Positions 46,812-59,415 of a stretch of 64,000 bases of DNA are shown one piece after another. Under the pieces are notes generated by a model, which searched no databases, was not told where the DNA came from, and worked only from the letters and a program-made list of their open reading frames with translations. Positions within the stretch are counted from its first letter, which is position 1; every line of letters starts with the position of its first letter. Made by a program: the position numbers and the translations under genes. Origin of the DNA: Cercospora beticola (Eukaryota > Ascomycota > Dothideomycetes > Mycosphaerellales > Mycosphaerellaceae); contig NC_088936.1 of assembly GCF_033473495.1 (NCBI RefSeq), positions 2,790,001 to 2,854,000 on the forward strand, in the 5' to 3' direction.

Positions 46812-48987
46812 ATGCCCATTGGTACCTGGCCGGAACATGCCTCGATGTGCCTGCGGATCTCAAGTGTGAGGAGCTTTGCGAACTGGTTCGAAGGAGCACA
46901 CTTGCTTGGCCAGCCATTCTTTGTCGCCCGTATCTCCTTGCGCAGCTCACAGGTTCCAACCTTCAAAGCACTACGCAATGTAGCCGGTTCGGCCAGGTGC
47001 TTGGGCTTGTGGCATTCGAACTGCTGACATTAATGCATCTTGCTCACATTGCAGTGTTGCAGTGTTGCTGTGTTGCGACAAATGCAGGGCTGCACCTGCC
47101 CTACCACCTGCATGCGTGGAGTGGGGCTCTCAGCTGTCTGCGACATTGCCTTCATGTCAGCGAATAGTCAAGCATGCCACGTGCATATGCTGCCTTACAG
47201 TTCCCCGCCTCACCGACTCTTCACCCGACCGAAGCGCGAAGACACCCTCACCATGCTCGGGCCGAGCATAGCGTGTTTGCAAGTACCCTATACCACCCGA
47301 GGAGTGTAACAATAGCAACGCTCTTCCCACCGACGGTCAGCGCATTCATTCATCGGCACGAATAGGAGACCACCTTCCCGCTTGATGCAGCGAGCTCTGA
47401 GAGGTCTGTCATGTGCGTATTGACAAGCGACGGGCCTTGTCCACAGTATGTTTCTTTGAGTTCTACCAACGACACACTGGAGCAACGGCGCTTGTCACCT
47501 AACGAATATCGAAAATGATGCAACAGAGCTCGCTGAAACCTTGCCAGAGACGCGTCGCTTACACTGCATGTAAAATCGCTTGCTGCGAGGGGCTGGCAGA
47601 CATTGCACATTGTATTCGCATGGAATGTTCAGTGCGGTTGAGGGCTTCAATTCACGAGCTGCAATTTCAGCGCACTCAAATGTGCATCGAAAACTCGAGC
47701 ACTTTGCAATACAACCTCCCGTGAAGTAGCGTCAACCACAAGCTCTCGGTATCCTTGGCACAGAGCCTTACCACTGGACAGTCATCTTCAACATCGCGAT
47801 GAATAACCGGCCCTACCGCGATGCGCCATCTGTGGGACGAGAGTGCCTCACGCAGCCGTGTACCTTTTCCATTGATTCGCGCTTGCAGTACCGTTTCGAG
47901 CTTCCTTCTTTCTGGAACACTCGCCTAACCATGCCAGTATCCTAGACTGTGCATGCAGCTGGCTGACAGCACGTCCATGGCTCTTTTACCGCACTTTCTG
48001 GTCACTGCTTACTCCACTCACGTACTTCCACGTTATAAGTCGTTAGGATCCCTCCACTTCGCGAAGCGGTCTTCGCGGCGATGTCGCACGGCCTCAACGA
48101 CAAGCAGAGCGGACTGTCTGAAAAGGTGAAGTGGTCAGGATCCAGCTACAGGGATTACATCCCACGGAGTCGCGGCACCATACAGCGAGCTGAGAAGCAC
48201 CACCACAACCCGTGCACGAAGCCCTTCGGACGTCATCACCGAGCTCGACAGAGAAGTAAAACAGAGCGAGCTTCGATGCTACTTTCTGAACAGTCAGCGA
48301 GTGATGTGCTGCTTCACATGGAGCTGTGCCACAGAACATTCCATTCCGCACTTCCCGCAATGGATCAAGCGGACGTCGGATCGCATGCGATAAGGCTAGA
48401 AAGCCACGATACGACATCGGAGAACTCGCTAGTTGCGAGACAGGTTGCTGGAGTATGCGAAATCGGCCCCGACGGCTCGTCGCCCAAGCTTGCGTGGCAT
48501 GCCGACCACCAATTCAACTTTGCTCGCTTGTCGATCAACGATACCGTCTGTCGTTCCCCTCAGGCTTGGCACGTTTGTACGCAATTGCACGTTCGAACGC
48601 TATACCCTTTCCGTACTCCGCAGACCGAAGGATCGAGGGTACGAAGTGTGCCATGCAGCAGCGATAATGTGGCTCCGTCAGACCCGCCCGTCCCTGTGGT
48701 TGCTCTAGCTCCTCGTGATCTGCAACATGTGCATATGGACACTTGTGGCTAGTCCGTTCTAACTCGGGTCCTTTATTCTTTGTGCCGAGCATCATACCAC
48801 ATGCAGCGCCTTGTAGGAACCTCCTCAGCCGCGCTTGTATATTGCTGTCTGGTCCTGCCCTTTACTGCCGATCTCACTCCTGTCACCTGAACTCACTTTG
48901 TGGTATCGAAACCCCAGCTCTAGTCAAGTGGCTCGAATAGAACAAGATTGTAGGCATACAGAAATCTGCGACCCACCTCAATTCAAG
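46812..48987. other. Intergenic, bZIP upstream region
   Basis: About 2.2 kb, suitable for a large regulatory region of the bZIP gene. A short tcagtgttg-like repetition occurs near 47050-47075. A plus-strand frame at 48081-48752 is open for 223 codons from an ATG, but other frames overlap it on both strands and it shows no motif. No RNA gene seen. Confidence 0.4.
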
Positions 48988-50033
48988 ATGGAGACCATGG
49001 ACTACAGTTTCTATTCACATGGACCACAGCAATATCAATACATGGGATTCGGCGCAGATAGCAGTATCATGTCGAGTGATGGGCTCGCAGCGGCGACTGT
49101 GAGTAATCGAATCGGTGGTATCGAGAGTTCTGGCTGACCGCGGGTCCGTTCAGAGTTACGATGCCTTAGATGTCAGCGCCGTTGCTCTCGGTGCATACGA
49201 CTTTGATGCCTTTGATAGCTCGATGACTTCTGCCATGTCACCGCGTCTACCACACACTGGATCCGTCTCACCGCCCCAAAGGATGTCCACGTTTCCGAAT
49301 CGATCTATGGACAGCGCAATAGCCATAGAGATGGATCAAGATCGAAGCCGAAGGAATAGCAGCGAAGAGAAGGAGAACCTGACGCCTGCGCAATCACGAA
49401 GAAAAGCACAAAATAGGGCAGCGTAAGACAACACAAGATCAATCATGTTTGAGCCACAGAGCTGATCTCATTCATCATAGACAACGTGCGTTCCGAGAAC
49501 GCAAGGAAAGACATGTTCGAGATTTGGAGGCCAAGCTGAACCTCCTCACCACTACGACTTCATCGTTGCAGTCAGATAATGAGCGTCTCAAATTGCTCTT
49601 ACAACGCGTGCAGACCGAGAACGAGATCCTCAGAGCGACGGCATCGCATTCACCTACCCGGCATCACCCACCTGGCTTTGTGGATGATCCTAGCTTATTG
49701 TCCTCTTCCCGCTCATCAAAGGCGTCGCGCTCATCTGATGATCTACGCGTCAATGCCACACGACTTGCGAACGGGCTCTTGTCCACAGAGCCATCCTCCC
49801 CAAGCGCTCAAGATACACCCTCGAGTGAGACGAACTTGCTCTCAGCTAGCGCAACGTGGGATTTACTACAGTCACATCCGCTTTACCGATTAGGGTCAGT
49901 GGATATCGGCGAGGTGTGTGAGCGCTTGAAGAAGATGGCGCGATGTGATGGAACAGGGCCCATGTTTGACGAGGATGAGGTACGCAAAGTGATCGAGGAG
50001 GTTGGAAGAGGTGGAGCGGATGATCGCAAATGA
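48988..50033 (+). CDS. YAP/AP-1-type bZIP transcription factor
   Basis: Nuclear transcription factor. Exons 48988-49098, 49154-49422 and 49481-50033 (introns 55 and 58 nt) give 310 residues. The second intron interrupts the basic region, and splicing restores KAQNRAAQRAFRERKERHVR at about residues 118-137, including the Gln and Phe typical of Yap/Pap1 factors. A leucine zipper follows (LEAKLNLLTTTTSSLQSDNE...LKLLLQRVQTEN). The C-terminal part has a conserved-looking block, SHPLYRLGSVDIGEVCERL, then ARCDGTGPMFDEDEVRKVIE. A clear Yap1-like C-terminal cysteine-rich redox domain is not present. The target pathway cannot be told from sequence. Confidence 0.92.
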
Positions 50034-52289
50034 AGGCTTCCACGAGATGGCGGTGCCTTTGCGCAGCAGGGCAGAGTCGAAGTACGATGGCCCAGTGACC
50101 AACATGAAGAAAGTGGAGAAGCACCACATGCAGATTGCCAGCCGAGTGGAACTCAGCAAGGAATACGAACTGATCATGGCCAACTTGTAGCCAAATACTA
50201 ATGAGGGATCCACGGACCCATAGACAGGCAGTTTCAGAACAGAACTGTACGAATGAAAGTCAACCAGCAAGTGAACACCTTCTCCTTCGCTACAATGTTG
50301 GTCCGCCGTGTCCACAATACACCGAAATATTGACCTCCCGATTGACATGCTGCTCCGGCTTTGAGCGCCATAGCAATGCGACAGGTCCCCTCAACACGGA
50401 GTACAGAGCCGGATCTTCGGGAAATTCCTTCCTACCAGATGGAAGAAGCCGGATAATCATGCATACTCTGCTACGCAGGCGACAGGATAGCTGGAGAGTC
50501 TAGAATCCCACTGTCCTTCGTTGCGAGCTGTAGCAAATGGCGGCGACCATGGCGAGCTAGAATACAAGCTCAGAATCCCCTCATCGGTTCCTTCTGAGCT
50601 GCTCTACAAGATGTTCATCTTCAGACTTCGCATCCCAGTGCGCCAGCCTATGTCGCCAAACCTTTTCTCATAGCCTCTCCTGTACACAGCCGCCCTCTCT
50701 CACGCAGAGAACAGCAGATTCCACGCCCCTCACTCCTCCGAACATCAACAGCAAAGCTACACTGCCCGTGAAACAATGTGGCTTGCAGCTCCCTCCCAGG
50801 TTCATAGGGCTGCATGCAAGCCACGTTGTTAAATTGTAACCTTGACCACCGGCAGCACCAGACCGAAAGCACAGGATTGCAACCCCATTGGCCAAGCAAT
50901 CAAGAAACCAACACCGCAGAGCTTTGTTCCGCAGAAGAAATGGGAAAGACGTGTTTCCAACCTACATAACCCTGCATGAGCAGTGGAGAAAGTGTGATAT
51001 GCAAGCTGCAAGCTCGGCAGAGGACCGACGTACGTACAGACCCATGTACGCACTGCTTGGTGCAGGCAAGAGATTCGCGTCAAGACGCTGCTCCCCTGTA
51101 AGCCACATGTTCGCTAGCTTTTATCTTTGATGTGATTGGTCTGCGGCCTGCACTGCGTGCACTGCGCCGCCCTCATCTGTGAGCCGAATCCTGTCGTACG
51201 TTGCGAAAGCTGATGACTTAGCAGGTCTGCTTGCTGACTTTGCGGCCTAGAATTCCTTTCGTACCGTTGTACTTCTGCAAAGGTGATCCTGCCACTGCCG
51301 CGGCTAGGTCGTATTTGCTGTCGGAGAGACGAGAACGTCTCTCCGCCGTGCGAGACCTTGCCTTGTACACGGCATGTGGCAGCTCTTCCTCGCCTGCGTG
51401 CAGCATGAGGGTGTAGCTGTGGGAATGTTGGAACATTGGCTGCATAACTTGTACACGAATTTTGGTATGAGGTTGAGTGACCCTACATGCCTTTGTCTGA
51501 AGGAAGTTGAAGTGTACGAATTGATGTGATTGGCACCTTTGATCCTGCGATAGAGGCATACCAGACCATCCATCAACGATCAAGAAACTTATCTGCCACA
51601 GCCCTAGAAAGCAGGTGAAGCAGAATGACGAATATGAAGACTGACCGAAGTATCCGACGTACCCGATCTTGTTCGGTCGACACTGCTCGATAGACGAGAA
51701 TCGTCGATTATTTCCACTGTCGTACTTCCCATTCTTTTTCCAACTGCCACCCGCACCGAACCGTGCCGAAAAGCTTTCCGTCTTCATGGAACAAGTCTCC
51801 GTAGGCTACACTCCGGCTCCGAAAATACGTATGTGGAGAATACGAATCGCCAAGTCAAAAGCCCTACATTGCTTGAGGGGACTCCACTTCACAAGTGTGC
51901 ATGAATCCTCAATTTTTGAACACGAACGCTTTGTTCGCCTCGCCTCGCCTGGAACAAGAGGGACAGTAAAATGGTGTGGTGGCTGTGTGCAGATTGCATG
52001 CATGAAGACGATCTAGGTCTGGACAGGTAGAGGGGAGCTGAGCTCGAGTCATGCAGTGCGTATGCTCCTACGGTAGAACGCAATAGGGGCCAAGCCTCAG
52101 AGCTTGCTGCGAGTTGCGTATGTGTGACCTCCAGACCAAGAGTAGGATGTAGAATGTTCAAGCTTTTTGACGTGGCCTTCGGCCGAGAAAGCTGAAGCTG
52201 GATGGCCTCCAGCTGTCGTACGAACATCGAAGCAGAGTCTATTGTGTCTGCCAATGCGTGCACAATACTGTGACATGACACCACAGATC
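50034..52289. other. Convergent intergenic, nothing recognised
   Basis: About 2.3 kb between the bZIP gene and a minus-strand gene. The frames here are short and compositionally random. No RNA gene, repeat or transposon was recognised. Confidence 0.45.
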
Positions 52290-52883
52290 TCACATGTCCG
52301 AATCTTCCGAATCCCGATCGCTCTCAGGTATCTGCACCTTCTCTCCGTCTGTATCTTCGTAGTTCCTTTGTCTCAAACGGCGGCCAGGATGGCGAACAGT
52401 GCCCTTCCTTGCGGCAAGATCCATCATTTCTTTGCTCACGACGAAAGTCTTCATATCCCCCACCGTGTACTCAACCCCCGAGGTCCACAGCTCCTTGACC
52501 CAACTATCGCCCCAATTCTTAGAGACAACTGCCACAACGTGCCGAACGCGAACACCTGCGGTGCAGCGCACAGTGCAACCACGTCCTGCTCCTGTGTTCG
52601 TATCGTGAATATTTATCTCGAGGTGTGAGACAGGTGGAGTTGTGAACGCCATGTCCAGTATCCCAGGCACAGCCTTCTTCAAGATGGCGACGAAATACAT
52701 CTCCGGATATTGTATTAGTTGATGCATAGCCAGGGCAAGGGCTTCGTCGTTCGTCGCGTTGGCCTGTGGGAGAGACCTCGTGACAGACTCGCGCTGAAAT
52801 CCTGGGATCTGGCGGAGATCACGAATTGCTTCGTTCAGCGCAACTGTAATAACAGTGTCCGGTTGACGCGGTCGTTGATACAT
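52290..52883 (-). CDS. Hypothetical protein
   Basis: A 197-residue protein from the first ATG of the frame (MYQRPRQPDTVITVALNEAI); the frame is open a further 17 codons back to a GTG. The first 80 residues look helical (ALALAMHQLIQYPEMYFVAI). The middle is beta-rich (CTVRCTAGVRVRHVVAVVS, SWVKELWTSGVEYTVGDM). The tail is basic, then acidic and Ser-rich (HPGRRLRQRN, SDRDSEDSDM). I recognise no family. An extra 5' exon cannot be excluded. Confidence 0.6.
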   Translation of the reverse strand: MYQRPRQPDTVITVALNEAIRDLRQIPGFQRESVTRSLPQANATNDEALALAMHQLIQYPEMYFVAILKKAVPGILDMAFTTPPVSHLEINIHDTNTGAGRGCTVRCTAGVRVRHVVAVVSKNWGDSWVKELWTSGVEYTVGDMKTFVVSKEMMDLAARKGTVRHPGRRLRQRNYEDTDGEKVQIPESDRDSEDSDM

Positions 52884-53861
52884 TCCCGAAGCTGCTGCAC
52901 TTCGAATCAATATTGGACCGGGTAGACATGTCACTGGTTCTGTGGGCCCCGTCTTCCAAAGTGTCGTATGTCGAGCAGGAAATGGGCCACAAAGGTGGCT
53001 GCAGACTCGATACGAGCGTTCGTCGACACTCTTGATGTACCGAGTGACAAGCAGGCACGCACCAACATCCTTCCGGCCGAGATGGCATAGTATGTCTTCG
53101 ACTAGCTAATAAGTCTCAAAGACTTGAGCCACAACGGTCAGCAGCTCTGATGAGTCTGACTGGATGACGGGCCCGGTATCTGGTGCTGGGTGGACGTGAG
53201 TCTGGGAGCGCCGCCTGTAACGTCCGCTGCGCGTGACGAGATGGTCGATGTCGTCGCGCTTGGAGGCCATGATGGCTGTGGCGGCCCACAGGAGTCAGGT
53301 GTAGCCGCGAGAGGGTGTGCAAATGCAGCTCTGATGCGCACCAGATCGAGGGTGAAGTGGCTGATTGAATGTGGCAGGCGCAGGTCCTAGCGCCAAGCTT
53401 TGATTGAGGAAGCTACCTTAGCTGCGACGAATTGGCCGAAAGTGAAGGCTTCCATGTCGTAGTCAAGGCGGGACGACCATCACGCAGACAGGAAGGCACG
53501 TTCCGACCGTTTGCTCGACGTGGCCACTTGCAGTCTCTTCAGAGATATCGACTCTAGTCCATTCGTTTCACAAGAATGCTATCGCCGTCACTTACGTACT
53601 TCTCCTGGGTTCTCATGCGGCAGTCGTGTCCAGAAATGGTCACGTTCATCTGTAAAGATCAACTGCAACGTACCTGTTCACCTTCGCTGACCCAAGCTTC
53701 GCTGGTGCTTTGTGGTGTTGCCGGGCTTTTTGAGAAGTGTCCCGCCGAACGAGAGGGACCTGCCAACAGCGAGCGTTCTCGCTCCAAGGGTATACGCAAT
53801 ATATAATGACGGAGAAGCCAATTTACAAGAAGGTCCGCTCAACGAATGATGATGACATGAC
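52884..53861. other. Intergenic near SLA2 3' end
   Basis: About 1 kb between the unknown gene and the SLA2 stop. Weak frames on both strands, nothing supported. Confidence 0.4.
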
Positions 53862-56800
53862 TTAGTCTTCCTCGTCCTCTTGATAAGCCAGTTTCCGCAT
53901 CTCGCCAAGTCGGTGTCTCGCTGCAGACAACTCGTTCTCAAGCTTGAGGATTTCAACCTGCCAGTAACGTTAGAGGTTGTGATCTGTTCACAATTGATGC
54001 AATGACTTACCTGTTGCTCCATGTGTCGCTTCTTGAAATCGTGGCCGCTGAGCTTGCTGTAATCCTCCAGATCATCACCGCCGTTGTTACTTTCGATGAT
54101 CGCCTGAACTTGCTTGACGAGACTTCGGCAAGCGCTGGTGACTGCTTTGCTGCACTCTTCGAGGCGTTCCTGAGTCTTCGACATGAACGATGCCTTGACA
54201 CGTGATGATGCCACAAGCTGCGCCGTTGAAGCAGCGACATCGTTGGACGCAACAATGAGCTGCTCAGGGCTGTTTCGGCCGGTAATGACTCCATCCGCAG
54301 TCTCGATGAGCATATTGGTGGATGATGCGACAGCCTTGGCGGCAGAAATAAGGCCCTCCGTCCAGCGATTGTTCTTCTTGTAGTATTGCGACTTGGTCAT
54401 GCTTGAGCCACGACCTTGGTTGACGATCTCTTGTTGCGAGGCAGTAGCGGCTTTGATGAGTTGGGCGATAGCATTGGTGACGGCGACAGCTGCGGCCAGA
54501 ATGGCGTCGTGAATCTTCAGCTCGTAGGTCGAGTAGCCGTCGCGAGACTTATTCATCAGCTTTCCGAGGCGCTCGGCAGCAGCGTCGATGGCTTGAGCAG
54601 CCTTCGTCATCTCGTTGTCGACAAGCTCGCCAATGTCGCCTTGGCCGGTAATGTTTGACTTTGGCGCGAAAGCATCTGCGACTTTGCTCAACTGCCGAAG
54701 CGCAAGCTGCACATCGTTGTTCTTGTTGATGACCACATCCGTCTTCTGCAGATCGTCCAACCCGTCCAAGCGGTACGACATGATACCTCGCAAGAAGGCA
54801 ATGGTCTTGTTGGCTGAGTTCCTTGCGCCGTTCATGAGCTGATCACTCTTCTTTTCGTCGCTCGCAAAACGAGTCAACCCCTTGGTGTTAGATAGCACAT
54901 CGGCAATGGCGTTTGCAAGCTTGTTCGCGTTCTTGATGACCTCGGCGTGTTCGCTGCCGGACGGCCCATCAGCAATGAAGTTGTTGAAAGAGGTGCTGAA
55001 CTCGATCGCGTAGGTCTGTGCATTCTCGATTGTCGACAGCACGAAGGGACCGCTGGCATTCTGGTTACCCGCGATCATGGAGCTGTCCAACTCATAGAGC
55101 GCATCGTCAACACGTTGCACAGCGGACTGGAGTACCGAATCGATAAGCTCGTTGATCTTTTTGATGTTCTCAAGGAGCATGATGTCAATCTGTTCATCCA
55201 TGGCCTTGTCAGTCGTGCCGTTGCCGTTACGTAAATCGTTGAGCTCGAGTAATGTCTGATCCATGCCAGATTTGTAGATCTCCAGCTCTTCTTCCTTGTC
55301 GCGAAGCTGACGTTCCAGGTCGGAGCTGCCTTCACCCAGTTTCATTTGCATCTCGTCCAAAGCTCTTGTCTTGTTGCGAAGGGCTTCCTCGAGGTCAGCG
55401 ATCTCGCGATTGTGCCGGGACAGCATTGCAGAAAGCTCGTTGCCTTTGGCGCGATCTGCATTCTCGGCTCGATCCAGTGCCATGCGCAGCTCGCGCTTGA
55501 GCTTCTCCAGCTCTTCACGATGTCCACCTGTGGTCCTGTCCTTGTCGTGCAGTGCTCGGTCACGCTCACGAATCATGTCCGCCAACTCGAGGTTCTTCGT
55601 CTTGAGCTCACGCTGAAGCTTTTCTCTCTGATCAATAGCCTCTTGAGCTGATGAAGCCTTGAGCTGCACTCCCTTAAACTTCTTAAGCAATTCAAGGTGT
55701 TCATGCCGTAGCTGCGAGTACAGCTTAGCCAGTGCCTCGTACTTGGTCCTCCATGTGTTGACCTGCTCTTGAAGCGCTCGGATTTGGTCTTCCTTGCTCT
55801 GATTCTGCTGTGTGAAGTTCGCGTTTAATTGAGCTAGCTCTTGCTCCAGTGCCTTCATTCTCCTATCATATTGCTCCAGCATCAATTGGTCGCGCTCGTA
55901 CTGTGCACGTGCCCTCAGATTCTCCTGCTCAAGCTCAGCCATGCGTCCTTGGGTTTGCTGATTGTACTGCTCGCGCTGCAGATTCTCGAGAGCCAATCTT
56001 TGTTGCTCTGCTTGTAGACGTTGCTGCTCATCAAAGTCGCGTTGTGCCTGCTGTGCTGCTAGCTGCTGTTGACGCTGAGTCTCGTCCCACTGTGCCTGCA
56101 ATCGTCGCTGCTCCGCCTCGAACTCTTCTTGCTGCCGTGCCTGTTCATTCTTCCAGAATTCACTAATTGGCTCAGGATCGGTTGTTGTCGGTGGAGGCGT
56201 CTTTGGCTTCGTCGCAGGCTCGTTCCTTGGTCGCATTGGCAGTGCGGGCGCATTCTCGTCTTCGGACAGCGTGTTTGGTGGGTCCTGCGGAAGCTTTGGA
56301 ATGGTGATGAGGGATGTCAAATAACGAAGGTTCGAGCATTCATAGTAGAAGCGAACGAGCCGGTAGTGCTGGGCATCGTACCTCCCACGGAGCGGGCTCA
56401 AAGCCTCGTCGTCTGGCATTGCCGTCAGCTGTGCTCAATCTTGGTATGCAGAGCCGGCAAGGGTGTTGTGTGCGAAGATGCGCACTCTCTCCAGGGCGCT
56501 TTGAACATACCTCCCAGCGCAGTGTGCATTGCTCGCAGCATGCTTGTAATGAATTTGTAGATGCCATAACTCTCCTGCACGAGCGGGACCAGCGCTGCTA
56601 TCCTGCATTCGTTGTTGCTACCACCGCGAAAGTGAGCGAAAATCAGCTTCTGGAAGCTATCGATCTGGTCCTGCAGGGTCATAAGCTCGGAGATCGTCTC
56701 GTAGCCTAGGGTCCGTCAGTATTCTGTATGCAAAGGCAAGATGTAGGCCACACCCACCTTCATTGGGATCATTGATCGACTTGAGGGAGATGTACTCCTC

Positions 56801-57232
56801 ATACTCGAACAGCCCATTAAACTCCGGGTGATCCCTGTGGAACTTCAACTTGGACACCAAGAAGAAGATGTATTCTTGTATAAGCGGCGCATATCCTCGT
56901 AGGCCGTCTCCGCCCATGCCCCGGGAGAGGCCTTCAAGCCACCCGACATGCTGCTGAGCTTCCTTGAGCGCGACCGGGTGTCCCTCTTGCAGCACCTTGT
57001 GCACTGTATACAGCGCCTTGAAGGTCTGGATCTCGTCGGCCTGGATAGGCTGCACCTTGATGCCATTCCAGAAGGACTGCGAGTTCTTGTGGTCCCATGT
57101 GTACACGATGCATGCGCGCACGTGCTTGCGCTTGGGGGCGGTCTCCTCGATCGACGTGGCTTTGCGAATGTGGGTGGTGAGCTCTGTCTCGGTCTTAGTA
57201 AGGTCTACATTGCGAGACGCTTGCGAATACAT
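53862..57232 (-). CDS. SLA2: Endocytic adaptor Sla2/End4 (HIP1R homologue)
   Basis: Links clathrin-coated pits to actin during endocytosis at the plasma membrane. Four exons: 56758-57232, 56511-56705, 54011-56412 and 53862-53957, giving 1055 residues, the family's usual size. The ANTH domain (about 1-280) holds the phosphoinositide-binding KRKHVRACIVYTWDHK and FKALYTVHKVLQEGHPVAL. A Pro/Glu linker precedes a long Gln-rich coiled coil (about 330-650). The talin-like I/LWEQ actin-binding module lies at about 800-1045. The last small exon (VEILKLENELSAARHRLGEM) completes the final helix; without it the frame would read into unrelated sequence. SLA2 commonly borders the MAT locus in Ascomycota. 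Confidence 0.96.
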
Positions 57233-58184
57233 GTTCGCGGCAGCGGGGCGGGCGTCCGGGTGCTTTTGCGGTCTCGAGGACGAGTAGACCGTGAAGGGCG
57301 CGGAAGCCAGGTTGGGCGAGAGAGGAAGAGTGGAGCAGAGCGTGTTTTAGAGCAGCGTCGTAGTGGGTTAGGCATCCGCAGATTCCCTGTCGCTGCGCTG
57401 CATGTGAGAGTCGCATGTCCGCCGCTGCCGACGCAAGCTCCAGTCTTGGCATGACGATGCTTTGTCTGCGGCAATCTGTCCTTCACCTCAACTGACCCAT
57501 CTTCCTCTCCGGTGGCAACGATGTGGCTCAAGAAACGGAGTGACGGGGGCCGGATGTCTCTGTCTCTGGCACGACGTCGTACACCTCGTCTGGATAGTCT
57601 CTCCTTTCGACGGCACAGCGATGCCTGCAAGAGCCAGAGCGACGTGTGTCATGCCATTGACTCCGACACACCATCTTGCATCTCGTCTGGACCGTTTCTT
57701 CCTCGAGCGGCATAACTCTTGTTCCATGGAACGGAGGCATGTGTATTCAGTGCATTTGGGGATCACTCGCCGAGCTCGTCCTTGGGAGCAGCTTTCGCTG
57801 CTTTGCGCTCCCGGTTGGGCGCCGCGATCGCGAAGCTACTCATGGCGAAAAAAATACGACACGCATGTAGACAGAGACGCGCGGAGACCACGATACAAGT
57901 AATGAAAATTCACGAGAGTGACTTGCTGCAGTCGCAACGTGCGAGTAATGCCTTCTAACACTGTCGCTGGTAACCACATACACAGGAAGGCCACTCTTGC
58001 CGCTACCTCAGTCGTTGCCTTAGCCCCAGCTTCGAAAGTCTGAATTTGTGCAGTGGCTCAGGCACACACCAGCTGTCCGGTACTCAGTGGATTTCATTTT
58101 TTCTGAGCTCAAAAGTCGGCTCCCAGCCAACTGATACCCCGTTCCACTTTCACTCGCCCCTAAATTGGCAGAGAGACAACCAGG
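57233..58184. other. SLA2 promoter region and intergenic
   Basis: About 950 bp between divergent genes. It contains an imperfect direct repeat at 57575-57720. Frames here mirror the repeat and are not supported as genes. Confidence 0.45.
57575..57720. repeat. Imperfect direct repeat, 97-bp offset
   Basis: A unit of roughly 40 bp starting near 57581 recurs near 57678. Both contain CTCGTCTGGA followed by GT-TCT-CCT, then TCGA--GGCA, with substitutions between copies. No coding role was found. Confidence 0.4.
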
Positions 58185-59154
58185 ATGGAGCCCGCACACC
58201 AAGTCGAAGCCCTTGCACAGAAGGTCCAATCGACGTCGTGGGCGGAAGGACCACTCGCCATGACTTTGGAGTCCGATGGGATACCGCCCTCGTTGAACGG
58301 ACGTCAGGAGCAGACAACTCCAACCTGCTTTTGGGACCTTCCGGAAGAGGTCCGGCAAATGATCTACCGACGAGCATGCCCAGGATACTATATCAATGTC
58401 CAGCAGATAGAAGGATTGACGCTCCTCCGAGCATGCCCACACGTCCGGCCCGGTTATCTGGAACGCTGTTACCGCGATGGGACCTTCATGCTGAATTTGC
58501 GCAACACCCACCCGGAAGACCGTGTGCCCCTGTGGCGGGAATTTCTGGATAGCATGCCGACATCATCGGCCGGTCAGCTTCGATACATGGTCTTCTATTT
58601 TCAGCAATTTGTGCTGAAGATAGAGGTCAAGCCGGAAAGCGAGGAGCGCCTCTCCTTCGAGTACACCCCAACTTATGACGACGACTATGACAAGCAGGGA
58701 GTTTATGATCCGCAGATAATCAATGAATTCACCAGGAGATGGTAGGTGGGATTTTTCTGCTTGTGGTCCTTTGGTTTACATCCACCTCAGGTGGAGATAT
58801 GGCTCCTGCTCGTGGGTCTGAGTTTATCCGATCGAGGGGCCGAACTACTCAGTCTCATTTAACACGTCTCTTGACGAAGCTCTACGATTCTCTCACCGCG
58901 CTACACATCTGCCCACTAACTAATATGACAGGATTGAGTTCAAGCTACGAACGGTCAAGACCTGGTGTACCAAGCCTCGCTTTGGCAAGAAAGATCTGAA
59001 TCGCATCGCCAAGATTTCTTTTGAGCTAGTGGCATACCTTCACGTGAGACTTTGGCCACGACAATTCCCAGGGCAGGCCGCGTTTCTTGACGGCGTCTCC
59101 GACCATGCCTGGGAGTGTCCGGCTTGCCTGTGGACGCGCGAGATGGTGGACTAG
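58185..59154 (+). CDS. F-box/2EXR-like fungal protein
   Basis: Two exons, 58185-58741 and 58932-59154, around a 190-nt intron (GTAGGT...ATGACAG) give 259 residues. The motif FWDLPEEVRQMIYRRACPGY at about residue 50 resembles the short F-box-like or 2EXR start found in large fungal families of unknown role. It is followed by LLRACPHVRPGYLERCYRDG. Without splicing the frame ends at TRRW; with splicing it continues IEFKLRTVKTWCTKPRFGKK and ends with a CPAC pair (HAWECPACLWTREMVD). The continuity and good composition of exon 2 support the intron. A role in ubiquitin ligases would be only a guess. Confidence 0.75.
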
Positions 59155-59415
59155 CTATACAGCTTTCACCGCACTTTGTTCGGCAAGCCTACGAGAGAGG
59201 ACTAAAGGTACTATGTGAAGCCAACCCCTCAACGACATCGAATGCCCCCACAGTACGATGCCGACATATCACACGACCTACTAACACCCCGTCCAAGGAT
59301 TACACGGCTCTGGCTGATCCGGCGGAAAATCGCCTGGTGGCGCTCCATCTGAATTCCACATGTGATACCGATTTTCTCCCTCACCTCCCCACAAGATCAC
59401 AAAAGGGCCCCAATC

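Noticed and set aside
48081..48752. 223-codon plus-strand open frame starting with ATG
   Set aside because: No motif, weak codon bias, and several other frames overlap it on both strands. It may be real but cannot be supported.
51218..51787. 189-codon minus-strand frame
   Set aside because: Composition looks random (Ser/Cys/Tyr-rich), no motif, overlapped by other frames.
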